64,000 nt of DNA, taken from contig OX359248.1 in the NCBI GenBank assembly GCA_947179485.1, positions 29,583,378 through 29,647,377 of the forward strand. Direction: 5' to 3'. Positions 54,481 through 64,000 of this stretch are shown piece after piece. The notes below the pieces were generated by a model, which made no database searches, had not been told where the DNA came from, and saw nothing but the letters and a program-made list of their open reading frames with translations. This DNA comes from Allacma fusca (Eukaryota > Arthropoda > Collembola > Symphypleona > Sminthuridae). Position numbers and translations under genes: made by a program. Numbering within the stretch: position 1 is the stretch's first letter; each line of letters starts with the position of its first letter.

Positions 54481-54520
54481 GCTCTTATACTGTGGTCCGA
54501 GATAGCCGGAGTTTACTGTA
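54481..54520 (-). mobile_element. Possible pogo/Tigger-like DNA transposon end
   Basis: Read on the minus strand, the sequence starts at a TA dinucleotide followed by CAGTAAACTCCGGCTATC and a GG-ACC segment. This resembles the CAGT-starting terminal repeats of pogo/Tigger elements, which insert at TA. The matching second end was not found, so this is a fragment or a chance match. Confidence 0.3.
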
Positions 54521-54531
54521 CTATACGCATA

Positions 54532-54561
54532 TTGCAGTTGCAGTTGCAATTGCAGTTGCAC
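54532..54561 (+). repeat. Short TTGCAG hexamer repeat
   Basis: Five consecutive units of TTGCAG/TTGCAA/TTGCAC lie directly beside the transposon-like terminal repeat, upstream of copy 3. Confidence 0.7.
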
Positions 54562-55375
54562 TTTGAAGTCATTTCAGGCTTCGGGCTCACTCAGACCCTA
54601 GTTTGGGAACAGATGCGTTAAAATTATTGCATTCCATAGAAATGCTTGATGCTTCCTTTCCTACTTTTTCTTTGAACGGAACGTACGTACTGCCCCAACG
54701 CTAGCTGCTGTCACAAAATAATAGTAAGCCAGTGCTCGTGCTTACTGTCTACATAGTGCTTAAGCCCTATACCATAAGGGAAAGTTACGCTTCGTTCATT
54801 CCGTTATTGTTAGGTTTAGTTACGTGGGGTTTCTAAAAACCTTCTCTTTAATAATTATTAGTTCGTAAGCACACCTGCATTATTTTGTTTTGTTGGGTGT
54901 CAATAGCTTATTATCTAGCTTCTATACATAACTATAAGAGTGGAATTTAAGAATAGTACCATTTGTAGTTACATTTTTTTGATTAATAATTTTTTACAAG
55001 TAGAAATTCCTGGTTGTCATTTGGAAATGACAACGTACAAATAAATGTTTCCTGTATTTGCTTAGTATCTTATCTTACCTATTAATTTAGTTGTATCAGT
55101 TCATCAGCTCCAATGGAAGGTAGTATTTAATGTGACATCGTTTGTATTTCGTTAGTGTATTAAATGAATCACTGAATTCCAATTAATGACAGCAGAGCCA
55201 GGACGTAACTCCTCGAGTCGTGTTTATCTCAAGTTCTCTCAGGAAGTGATAATTTATGAATTCGTAAAGTTAGAGTAGATTGAATTTGATGTAGTTTTTT
55301 TTTTGCGAGACAGTGGTATTGTGTACTTGATACTTTTAATTTAAATAATTTCGCTAGAGCAGGATAGACTGTAGT

Positions 55376-55383
55376 TATATATT
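55376..55383 (+). promoter_or_regulatory. Candidate TATA box of copy 3
   Basis: TATATATT lies 125 bases before the copy 3 start, a spacing close to that of the copy 1 TATA box. Confidence 0.35.
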
Positions 55384-55500
55384 GGGTGGGGAGATCTACA
55401 CTGTGACAGTGACCTGTGGGACTATTGACTCGGTAGGTATTAATAGTGAATTTAATTGGCTTCCATCGAGCTTTTTATCAGGACCAGACTGGGAACCACC

Positions 55501-57131
55501 ATGGCTGACTTTCATGATGACCCTCACAAATACGAGTGCCCTGTTTGTTTCGAAATCCTGGCCGCTCCGATCTTCCAGTGCAACAATGGACATTTGCTGT
55601 GTGAAGTTTGCATTCCGGAATTGCAAACCTGTCCGATTTGCCGGCAAGAGTTACCGAAGAAGAGGGTGAGGAATTTAGAAGTGGAAAAAATTGTCAAGAA
55701 GCAGAAATTCTCTTGCCCGAATCGGAGTTCGGGATGTACGGCAATGTTGAAATGTGACATGATTGAAGACCACCGGATTGATTGCTTGTTTTCGTGAGTG
55801 AAATATGTATATTGGGAGAGGGTGCGTTTTGATGGAGTGGATTGTGTTATTTGGATGTGTGTGTATTTTTTTGTGTATAATTTCAGTATTATGAATTTCT
55901 GTCCGTACTTGGGAATCGACTCTTGCCATGACAGTGTGGCGCTGACGGATTTTGTTGTTCATCTCATGGGGAAGCATAAACTTTTGGGGGAATTTGTTCA
56001 GGAAGGAACTACGGTGGAAATATGTCAGTCGGGTGCTCTGGCGAGGGATATTCAGTGTGGGAAAGTAGAATGGGCACCTAACTTTATTGTTCATGGGGAT
56101 AATACATTTTTCCTGCAAACCAAAGTAACGTCGTATGGAATTTCCTGGATGATTTCATCCCTTGGTAGCTCTGAAGTCGCAAATAATTTTATAGCAACTA
56201 TCAAACTAGTATCTCCTAATGAAAATCAGGTATAGAGGAAATACTAAAAAGAGTAGTGGATTTAAGATTTGTATTAATTATTTTATTAATGGGTGTGCCA
56301 GGATTTGCCTAGTGGTGATGATGTGTGTCGTATGTGTTAATTCAGGGCTGTTCGTTGTCATGGCGAGGTCGGGTTTGTAGCCTGAGGTCAAAGTTTGACG
56401 ATAACCCAAACGTGTTTTGTGTATCGTTTCTACAGACAAGGTTTTTCTGGAAGAATGAAGATCAAAATGGTGATTTTTTTTTGGATAAAATTGACAAAAT
56501 ACATTCGTTGGTTCGTGTCTTTTGTCAAGAAGTTCGTAAGTTGATGGTTGAAGATATGTATGTATTTATTTTAGATCTAGTGTCTCTGAAACTACAACTT
56601 TGTATTACTAAGAATGGTGATCAAAAGCCTTCCACCCGCGGGATTTGGAGGATAAACACACCAGCTCAACCAACCGATTCTGTTCAAGCCCATGGTTCTC
56701 AAGATCCAACTGGACTGGTCGTACATGAACATGTTGGCTGTGATGGCTGTCATGCGAACCCGTTGATAGGGCCCCGATACAAATGCATTGAGTGTCAGGA
56801 TTTTGATCTTTGTAAGGACTGTATTGATAAAAATGTCCACTCCCATCATTTATTTTTAAGGGCTTCTGGGCGTAATATGAACGAAAGACTGGAGCAAGCA
56901 CACCGGGGCTTCAGAGGTATAAACTAAAGTAATCTTACTAACAACAACTAACTATTATATTTTAAATGAACCCTGCCTTAATAATAAAATACAATGCCTT
57001 GTTTCGTCGTTACAGCTGAAGCTAGTGGCTCTAATTTAGGGAATGAAATGCAAGTAGCATATGATGCAGAAGAGTGGACTGACTTAGATGAAGAATCTGA
57101 TTTCTCGGAAGATTCCGACTCCGATATATAA
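55501..57131 (+). CDS. SIAH/SINA-like E3 ubiquitin ligase with ZZ zinc finger (copy 3)
   Basis: Five exons (55501-55793, 55887-56229, 56346-56469, 56575-56916, 57016-57131) join in frame to 405 residues. The RING is complete (ECPVC, CNNGHLLCEVC, CPIC), followed by the linker NLEVEKIVKK, the SINA zinc finger (CPNRSSGC, HRIDC, then CPYLGIDSC and H, H) and the SINA fold (ISWMISSLGSSEVANNF, LSWRGRVCSL). The WxL strand seen in copies 1 and 2 reads VSLKLQLCI here, so the tryptophan is lost. The ZZ finger is close to consensus: GCDGC, GPRYKCIEC, DLCKDC, HSHH. The tail is strongly acidic (DEESDFSEDSDSDI). The start ATG has a good context (ACCACCATGG). Intron 3 is 105 bases and has no in-frame stop, so retention would insert 35 residues. 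By family it should be an active RING E3. Confidence 0.87.
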
Positions 57132-57421
57132 TTTTTATTACCCTCTGGTGCCAGCTGCGAATTAATGTACGTAGACTTCCTACATTTGTTATCTTGTTCT
57201 TGCCTCTTTAGATTTGTAATTTGTACACTATTTAAATACCTGTGCGAATTTTTAGCTCCATGGATTGTTTCAATCATCGAAAAGACGAGTAGAGAATAGT
57301 GTCTGTCATATTATAGTGTTATGATGCTCAACTTTTATTTGTGTTTCCAAAGGAAGAGTTCTCTATTTTCGGTAGAATAGTGTAATATAATGTGTATTTA
57401 TATATTCTTCAAACCCCGCCA

Positions 57422-57427
57422 AATAAA
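57422..57427 (+). terminator. Poly(A) signal of copy 3
   Basis: AATAAA lies about 290 bases after the copy 3 stop codon, the same distance as for copy 2. Confidence 0.5.
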
Positions 57428-57923
57428 CGATATTAAACAAATTGGTTAATCAAGTACTGTACATTGCCGTCGCTCAGGATTTTAATCCATGTATATAAGT
57501 AGCATTATCGGCTGTTAACTGGCATTTCAAACCTGATTTTGTATAAACAAATTTTCGAGGCATTCATGCCTGCCTGTAATAACAATTAACCTTATCAAAA
57601 AATCGTTATACCCAAAAATTTGCTTTCATGAACACAAGTATTTCTTTGCTTATTCAAATGATCGAAACTAAAGTCTCCAGATAAACAAGTAGTTCTTTGA
57701 ATACGCTTGAAATATCTTTCCAATTATCAGATATTCTGATTAAGATAGCTGGGGGGTCTGCAAAGCGATAATTTTCAACAGTTTCTAACGACCCATCCTT
57801 TCATACTACTTAAACCTGAACTCAGCGTGATTTCCACAGTCATTTTTCAAAATCTGAAATTAGGATCTCACCGTTTCCTTAAATATTTATTTGCCAAGCA
57901 TTCCCTTCCATCATTAGTTAAAA
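57428..57923. other. Spacer and upstream region of copy 4
   Basis: No gene was seen. A TATATAAG octamer at 57492-57499 lies 432 bases before the copy 4 start. It could be its promoter, as the same octamer precedes copy 2. Confidence 0.5.
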
Positions 57924-59606
57924 ATGTTCGCGTTTCAGTTCCCTGCTATCAAGTTTGACTGCCCTGTGTGTTTCGATTTACTTCTACCACCAATATTTCA
58001 GTGTTTCGAGGGTCATCTGTTATGTAAAAATTGTGTTGATAAGCTACAGAGTAAATGTCCTATCTGCCGTGGGGATCTGCCTGAAAAAAAAATCAAGGCT
58101 TTAGAAGTGGAAAAAATAGTTCGACGAAGCCCCTTTGGATGCAAATTCCGTAAATTCGGTTGCAATGCAGTCATGCCATTGGAAGGTATCATCGATCATG
58201 AGCTTGACTGCCAATTTGCGTAAGGGATTTCAATACTATAAATATGCAGTAGTAAAATAAAGCAAGCTATTTTATTTACTTCCAAATACGAAATCCTACC
58301 TAACCAACCACTTACTGTCTATACCTTTCACAAATCTTCTTGCCTACGAAAGCAATTGACTACAGTGCAATCTGTCTATAAGAGCACCCCTATAGGCAAA
58401 ATTTGGCTCGTATAAAGGAATCTGGTGGGGAGGGGGGGATTAACATTGCAGTAAATGTTTATGTGCCATTTTTGCTCTGACTCTTATAGCAAGATTGTAC
58501 AGTATGACTTAGAGCTTCCAGTAGCTAAATATTATATTCCGTGCATCTCCGTAATTGAATTTGTGGTAAACCTACTAATTTTTAGGTCCTCAGTTAACTT
58601 TTGCAAATGTCTGGGCCTGAACTGTAAGAAAAAGGTCCAATTCCAAAACTTACTTTCTCATCTCACAACTAAGCACGAAATATCAGTAGGAACTTTGAAA
58701 TATGACCTCGGTGAGGAAATTGAGCTTTCCCAAGACTTGCGACTCGACGGTAGATTTGTTGCTCCCAGCCCCGACTGTTTCCTACTGCCGACGTATTTCA
58801 TGCAGTCGGAAGAAACTTTGTTTTTCTTAAAAACCGAGTGGACGCAGCGGTACTATGTTCGCTGGATGGTATTTGCCGTTGGAAGAGGAAATATTTCCAA
58901 CAAGTACACAGCAACTATTGCTCTACAATCTCTACGTGACCCAGTTAATTCTTTTCAAAAACATTTACTTATTCATCAGTAATTTTCCTGGAAATTTTTC
59001 CCATTAAAAGTAATTACCAACTTAAATGAATGATAATGCTTGGTTTACTTCATTCAGAATTATTCCCTCAAATGGGAAGGGAATGTATTCAGCGTCCATA
59101 GCAAAAACAAAGATGTGAAGGAAGAATGTCTCACACTCCCCTGTGATATACTATGTCCGACGTATATGCAAGAAACGGAAATGGGTTAGTGTGTAATGTA
59201 ACAAAATCTCTAGACAATCTTAGCGAACATATATCTATGTATTGATTTATTACATACTATCCGAACAAGAAACAAATTGATGAAACATAAAACACAGTGG
59301 ACTAATACATTTTCAAAATGTCATTTCAGGGGACTTCCATTGGAAACTGCGCTTAAAAGTAACCCGGAAGTCGGAAGTATCCTTTCAGTTATTTAAGTAT
59401 GTATTGCTTCACGTTATCGCTGTTGTCATTGTTTACGAAATTCTATCCTCCATTTTTTAAAATTCAAATAAGTATAGGTGAACATTCCCTTTGAACATGT
59501 TACGCTTTCTGATGAAAAACCTTTTGTTATGCAAGTAGCAATTAGTAGTAATTACTGATGTAATTCCAGGAGAAAATGGTTCATTCGAAATTTGAATATT
59601 GTGTGA
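57924..59606 (+). CDS. SIAH/SINA-like protein lacking the ZZ finger (copy 4)
   Basis: Firm exons are 57924-58219, 58586-58943 and 59058-59184, with a fourth from 59330. The RING is complete (DCPVC, CFEGHLLCKNC, CPIC), followed by ALEVEKIVRR, the SINA zinc finger (CKFRKFGC, HELDC, CKCLGLNC, H, H) and the SINA fold (LFFLKTEW, VRWMVFAVGRG, LKWEGNVFSVHS, FHWKLRLKV). No ZZ finger follows in any frame before copy 5. Two ends are possible. The fourth exon may stop at a GTATGT donor (59397) and splice to 59570-59606, giving 294 residues and a tail ending RKWFIRNLNIV. Or it may read through to a stop at 59458-59460, giving 303 residues and a hydrophobic end (YVLLHVIAVVIVYEIL). The AATAAA at 59627 serves either. 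Intron 1 (366 bases) is the longest of the cluster and carries a transposon-like end. The intron 2 donor (CCA then GTTAAT) is weak but is the only phase-correct one. Confidence 0.75.
58363..58440 (+). mobile_element. Transposon-like end inside intron 1 of copy 4
   Basis: After a TA dinucleotide comes CAGTGCAATCTGTCTATAAG and a further TATAAAGG-like segment, a style typical of pogo/Tigger-related miniature elements. It lies in the longest intron of the cluster, which fits an insertion. No second end was identified. Confidence 0.3.
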
Positions 59607-59626
59607 ACAAAATTAAGACATCTGGA

Positions 59627-59632
59627 AATAAA
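59627..59632 (+). terminator. Poly(A) signal of copy 4
   Basis: AATAAA lies 21 bases after the stop of the spliced model and 167 bases after the read-through stop. Confidence 0.5.
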
Positions 59633-60040
59633 AATTCGCATTCCTCCTAGCAAACTATTTTACTTCCTTTTGCAGAAGCTTCATTCAAATAGAACGATAG
59701 CATTGAGTGACCTTACAAAATATTTCCATACATTAGAATATTGTTCATTGACTTTTTGCAATTCTATCGTTTGTACATAATTTGGAGCGTTGTGTTTTCT
59801 TCCCTTTCTCTTTACTTAGAATATTATATTTCGCTACTATTCTCAGTTAGTCTTTCTCATACAAAGGTACGGATTTTGTTCCCAGCAAGAATTTATTTCT
59901 ATTCATCATTTATTTATTCACTCGATGAGGCATTTATCTCACAAGCAGAAGCCAGTTTAAATCCAATTGACAAAGTAATTTCCAAAGTCCAGTAGAAAGC
60001 CGAAATTTTATTTTAAACTACATTGTCTTCAAGTGTTAAA

Positions 60041-61279
60041 ATGTCCTTTTACAAGCGCAGTGTAACATACAACTGTCGGTCGTGTTTGAAGGATTTATTA
60101 CCTCCGGTTTATCAGTGTCCGAACGGGCACTTGATTTGCGAGGGCTGCCTCAGCACTGCGACAATCTGTCCAGTGAGAGTGTCAAAAGAATCTAGTAGGC
60201 GAAAAAATCTGAAATTTGGAAGTTGAAAATGCAATCTCGAATTTAAAATACCACTGCAGACGAGTAGGGGACGGGGAGGGATGTCTCGCTACAATGAGCT
60301 ATGAAGAATTTATTGAACACAAGTTGTATTGTCCTAACCGGTAAGCCATGTAGTAATAATAAGATTGGAGACTGGGAACCTAAAAGAAGTAGAACTGTAT
60401 TTTTAATCTGTATCTTGGTTCTAATTATTACCACTTATTTTTACAAACAAATAATTTAGAGCGTTGAAACTTTGTTCCCTATCGGAAATTGACTGTGAGG
60501 CGAAGATGAAGCGAAAATATCTGGCTGATCATTTGGTTAATGCCCACGATTTGTCGGTCTTTCATAATTATCACATGGGGAAGACTCTCAAAAATTGTTT
60601 TGTATCAAAACATATTTTAACGCTTCCTCAATTTCCTGGATGGCTGTATTAGTGGGAAGCAAAGCTGAGGCTCAGAAGTATCAAGTATCTTTTCAAATTA
60701 CTTCTCCGTCAAGGGTATGCACATATGTAATTACCTTAAAAAAATTATTGTCTATCCTCAATTATCTATTAGTTACAACTCTTGGTTTAATTTGAAACAA
60801 GGGGTATTACTTTAATAGAATTCGGAATATCAATGGACCGGCCCGGTCTCAGGCATTGAGAGCGATTTCAATAATTCTACTAATTACTTCAGTATTTCGA
60901 AGGAAGTATTTAAATCGTATATCAAAACTGATGTGATCGTGAACCATAGCGGATGTAAGTTGTAAAATATATGCATGCGTAGGTCCAGCTATAATGCTTA
61001 GGTTTTCTAAAACATGCTTCAAATAATATTACCAATGATATTTATTTTGCAGATACCGCATGGTTCATCAAATTTAGGATAAATCATGCCCTGTTGCCTT
61101 CAACTCAGGATACAGAGCCGTTAAGGCAGGGACAGGATGAATATGAGGTTCAAATGGATCCCGATCAAAATGTGGTGCCTAGAGGGTTTTCACGGAGTAT
61201 TCATCTGGAAAGCAGTCTCAGCTTCATCAGTGATTCCGAGCAAGGTTCAATTGTTTGTAGAGAAATTAATGAAGAATAA
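60041..61279 (+). pseudogene. Decayed SIAH/SINA-like paralogue (copy 5)
   Basis: The homologous exons are 60041-60340, 60460-60714, 60819-60954 and 61053-61279, with the same intron phases as the other copies. Several lesions are visible. The RING keeps six or seven ligands, but its last cysteine is missing (CPVR instead of CPVC/CPIC). About seven extra bases before the conserved LEVE linker shift the frame into a TGA at 60224-60226. The downstream frame resumes (YHCRRVGDGEGC, HKLYC). In exon 2 about 25 codons between the zinc finger and the SINA fold are missing, with a frame change, so the first frame stops at 60650-60652 and the fold continues in another (SISWMAVLVGSKAEAQKY). Exon 3 (YQWTGPVSG) and exon 4 (AWFIKFRI) are open, but no ZZ finger follows. 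The end is acidic. An unusual gene with rescuing introns is possible but not seen. Confidence 0.72.
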
Positions 61280-61352
61280 TAATACAGCGTCAAATATTTT
61301 CCCCATGTCTAAGTGCTATGCACAGTATTCGGATCTCAGAAATATTGTAGTT

Positions 61353-61410
61353 AGTTTCATCCAAAAGATCTTTTACAAAATCTTATTTAAAAGATCGTTT
61401 GGATGAAACT
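61353..61410. repeat. 25-base inverted repeat (hairpin) after copy 5
   Basis: The left arm at 61353-61377 and the right arm at 61386-61410 match as reverse complements at 23 of 25 positions (core AGTTTCATCCAAA and GATCTTTTA), with an 8-base spacer. It begins 74 bases after the copy 5 stop codon. Confidence 0.85.
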
Positions 61411-62689
61411 GTACGTGAGAGTTTTTCAAATGTTTCTCATAGTTCAAAAACAATAGTTAATAAGCGTTTTTTACGAGAATTTCTTAGATGTTAGTACAAG
61501 CAATGCTAATTAAAAGCAATTATGTCTCTTTTAGATTTTTTACTTAGAAATAAATTTGACTTGAGTCTAAAGCGAAACTATTTACTTGTAACCTCTTTTT
61601 CCCATCCTGTTCATATGAGGTTCATTACTGACCCACTCTGGGTTAAATTATTCCCTAAAGTCCCATCCCCAAGGCAGACATACAAATTTGAGTCTGGGTT
61701 CTTATGATCTAACCTTGAAAATTGACTTATGTACGTGGCGAATATGCTGTAAAGGCCAAAACGCGTGACCTTTCTATAAAATTCATTTGTCTATAAGAAG
61801 CATATACACAGTACTGGGATTGAATGTGGAATGAGTTTTTGAAAAGACCCTGGAAGTCTAGTAATATCTACGTGACTCTATACTGGCGACTTTGACGGGA
61901 AGAAAGCTCTGGATGAAGAAGTACCATATGCACCCAGATGCTCATTCAAATAGGAGTTGAATATAATAACTTGAATCTGAGTGTTGATTCTGTAATGATA
62001 TTACGCCAGACGGGGTTTAATTCTTCTAGAGTCTCAGTCTTTTCCAGCAAAGTTGAGGCCATTTGGTTGAAAATCCCTGTCACTCTCCCATACCAGCTCC
62101 TATAGTGATTAGTTTTCCTCTGACTCTAAAACAAGATGTACTTACAGTGTGGAACAGTACACCCTGATAAAGAAACCAGTGGCCCGCATCTCATAATTCA
62201 CTCCCGAGGTGAGTGTGCGTCCCCAAAATAGAGCGACACCAGATGAGACGACAGAAACAAGGAGAATCCCCGAGATTTACACAAGACTATACTTTTTTTT
62301 CGGGGATGAAGGCCAAGATTAATTTATTTGCATGCAAATCCCAAATTCCCTTCTCTCGTCACTTTTTCATTCTTTTTTTTCTGAGACAACTAACTCGGAA
62401 ATTACTCTTTTCATACAATTATTGTAGAAAAACACTGGGGATATGTCCTTGCGCCCAGGTCTGGGTCCTACCCAACCGCAGTCCCAGTTGAAGCCCAACA
62501 AGGACTTCAATAATCAGAATCTTATTCAAATCCATGTTCCTTACAGCTTTCGGGTGTAAAAACTTTTGAAAAAGTTTAATTATTCCATTGCAGAATGTCA
62601 ACTTCGGTCAGAAGAATGTCCCCATGGAATCCTATCTCTGATGGGAAAAAAACATGCAGTACAATGTACATTTTTTTGTTTTTACTTAC
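61411..62689. other. Downstream flank of the cluster
   Basis: No gene was recognised. A possible 18-base minus-strand microexon (62146-62163) has a good acceptor (TTTCTTTATCAG) and a GTAAGT donor, but such short matches occur by chance. Open frames here lack any family signature. Confidence 0.4.
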
Positions 62690-62811
62690 AGTTGAAGTTG
62701 TTGTTGTCGTTGCTGCTACTGCTGATGAACAATGATCTTCATTTGCGCTCTGCGTTCGGCGAAGGAACTTCGCTATTTTCGACTCACTTTTTGCCGGCTT
62801 ATTTTGCTCAT
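62690..62811 (-). CDS. Candidate internal exon of an unidentified minus-strand gene
   Basis: The minus strand has an acceptor (TGTGTTACAG), 122 open bases and a GTAAGT donor. Only one frame is open. It starts with two leftover bases and ends on a codon boundary. It encodes a polar, charged segment including KSESKIAKFLRRTQSANEDH and an Ala/Thr-rich end (AATTTTTST), which looks like a disordered linker. GC content is about 47%, clearly above the flanks. I recognise no family. The rest of the gene is not established; see the finding on a large-intron gene. Confidence 0.4.
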
Positions 62812-64000
62812 CTGTAACACACAAAACCATGTATGTACATACATCCCCAGTTTACATCAAGCTATCATTTGTATACTATAATATTTTGTGGACGGGACAT
62901 TTTGTAATACTGTTCCAGCACTGCTGTGGTGCTCGGACGTAATCATTGTGTAAGTATACTGGTACTTTCGAAATACGAGATTCATTTAGCTGAAATAATG
63001 AAGCAAGCTTAATTATGGAAAACATCTCCTCCACAAGTATCAGTAAATACACATATGCTACTACAGACGAGATTAAACACTGTGCTATTAGGGATATACA
63101 TACATATGTACATCCTTCCTGCGTTTTACAACTCTCATGAAATCGAAAGCTAGCCTGCTCGTAGAGACGTCAGCATCAGCACTCTTCACTGTGAGTTGAG
63201 TAATTTAGCTAAACCGCAAAAGCAAGAGTAATCTAAAACCGAAAGTCAAAACTCACATCAAGGAAGATTTAATCCCTGAAGTGCCTATTAGCCTTGTGAA
63301 GTACTTATTTTAAAAACTAACTATTAAATATACTGCGTACAGACTCCCTATTTTACTTATGCATGTTCAAAGAAATATAAATTACTACATATAGTTGGGT
63401 CGGTTGGATTTTGGGGAATGTCCCTTTTCTGTCTCGAATTTTCAGCATCCAGCTGACTTTATTCAACGTTCATGCTTCTGCTCGCCATGCAACAAGAGCA
63501 CATTTTTCCCTTGGAATGCTTAAGAGTCCCAAAGACAAGTACGTGAGATACATAGTGTCTACTCAAATTGCTTTGAAAAAAAGGTAATGAATTCTGACTT
63601 TTTCAAAAAGTTTTAATGGGGAGCAGAGGGCTTCCCAACCTATGCACTACTATACATTTGCCTTGCGGTGACAACACTTACTTTTAGTACATTCCCCTTT
63701 TCTTTAGACAACCCACCATATGTCAGATTAAGTTCAAACTTGAGAACCTACAGCTTACCATGCCATGTATGTATGTACGTAGATCATGCAAATAAGTTTC
63801 ATTAATTTTCTGTGAATTAAATTCTATAGATGTACTCAAAACGTTTGACTTTTAAACTCCGGGGATTAGTAAACAGCCTAAGAGTCATACTTGTATCAAA
63901 GTTTTAGGTGAATTCTTTTTCAACGAGGAGATCAAGCGACATTTGTGGACACATCCCCTGAGTCCTGCAAATAAAGTTTTAGAGCCCTGTGCTTAAAAGA
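62812..64000. other. Right flank, nothing recognised
   Basis: AT-rich sequence with short CATA/GTAT runs (about 62830 and 63100). One exon-like plus-strand piece at about 62921-62951 (acceptor GTTCCAG, donor GTAAGT) is only 31 bases and is not called. Confidence 0.45.

Larger units (their letters stand above)
53862..55375. other. Spacer between copies 2 and 3
   Basis: No gene was recognised. The stretch holds a pogo/Tigger-like terminal repeat remnant (54481-54520), a short hexamer repeat (54532-54561), and then AT-rich upstream sequence of copy 3. A minus-strand open frame of 83 codons (54221-54472) next to the terminal repeat could be a transposase scrap, but it has no motif I can defend. 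Confidence 0.5.

Noticed and set aside
55382-55669. 95-codon frame overlapping copy 3 exon 1
   Set aside because: It is a shifted-frame shadow of the RING exon, whose own frame has the full Cys/His pattern.
59741-59995. 84-codon frame between copies 4 and 5
   Set aside because: Its hydrophobic look comes from T-rich DNA before copy 5. No homology to the array and no splice link.

Overview
The window is AT-rich animal nuclear DNA. Genes have short GT-AG introns (about 90-370 bases), AATAAA poly(A) signals and TATA boxes. The flanks are long, carry no recognisable gene and are full of (GTAT/CATA)n, (GT)n and (CT)n microsatellites. An arthropod with a fairly large genome is the most plausible source, with a copepod- or springtail-like animal as a guess. 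I cannot name the species. There is nothing bacterial or viral: no operons, no CRISPR, no long ORFs.

Layout. Positions 1 to about 48,100 hold no gene I can recognise. They contain simple repeats, several hairpins, one probable tRNA-derived SINE with an 18-base target-site duplication (9306-9742), and a few isolated exon-like segments on both strands. Positions 48,106-61,279 hold the core of the window: five tandem, same-strand (+) paralogues of one family. Each shares the plan RING finger, SIAH/SINA-type double zinc finger and SINA substrate-binding (TRAF-like) fold. Three of them add a ZZ-type zinc finger and an acidic tail, which canonical SIAH proteins lack. Positions 61,280-64,000 hold a strong 25-base inverted repeat and one good candidate exon on the minus strand.

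How the genes relate. All five share intron positions and phases (2-0-1, then 1 after the ZZ finger), so they arose by tandem duplication. They are at different stages of divergence. Copies 1 and 3 have intact RING and ZZ. Copy 2 has lost half of its RING ligands but keeps SINA and ZZ. Copy 4 has RING and SINA but no ZZ, with either a short spliced tail or a hydrophobic C-terminus. Copy 5 has several lesions and looks like a pseudogene. By family knowledge the intact copies should be E3 ubiquitin ligases that bind substrates through the SINA fold. The ZZ finger may add a second recognition module. This RING-SINA-ZZ array is my best candidate for a little-described system in the window.

Gene models were assembled by hand from splice sites and reading-frame continuity. 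Reading frame is kept across every junction of copies 1-4, but no transcript evidence was available.
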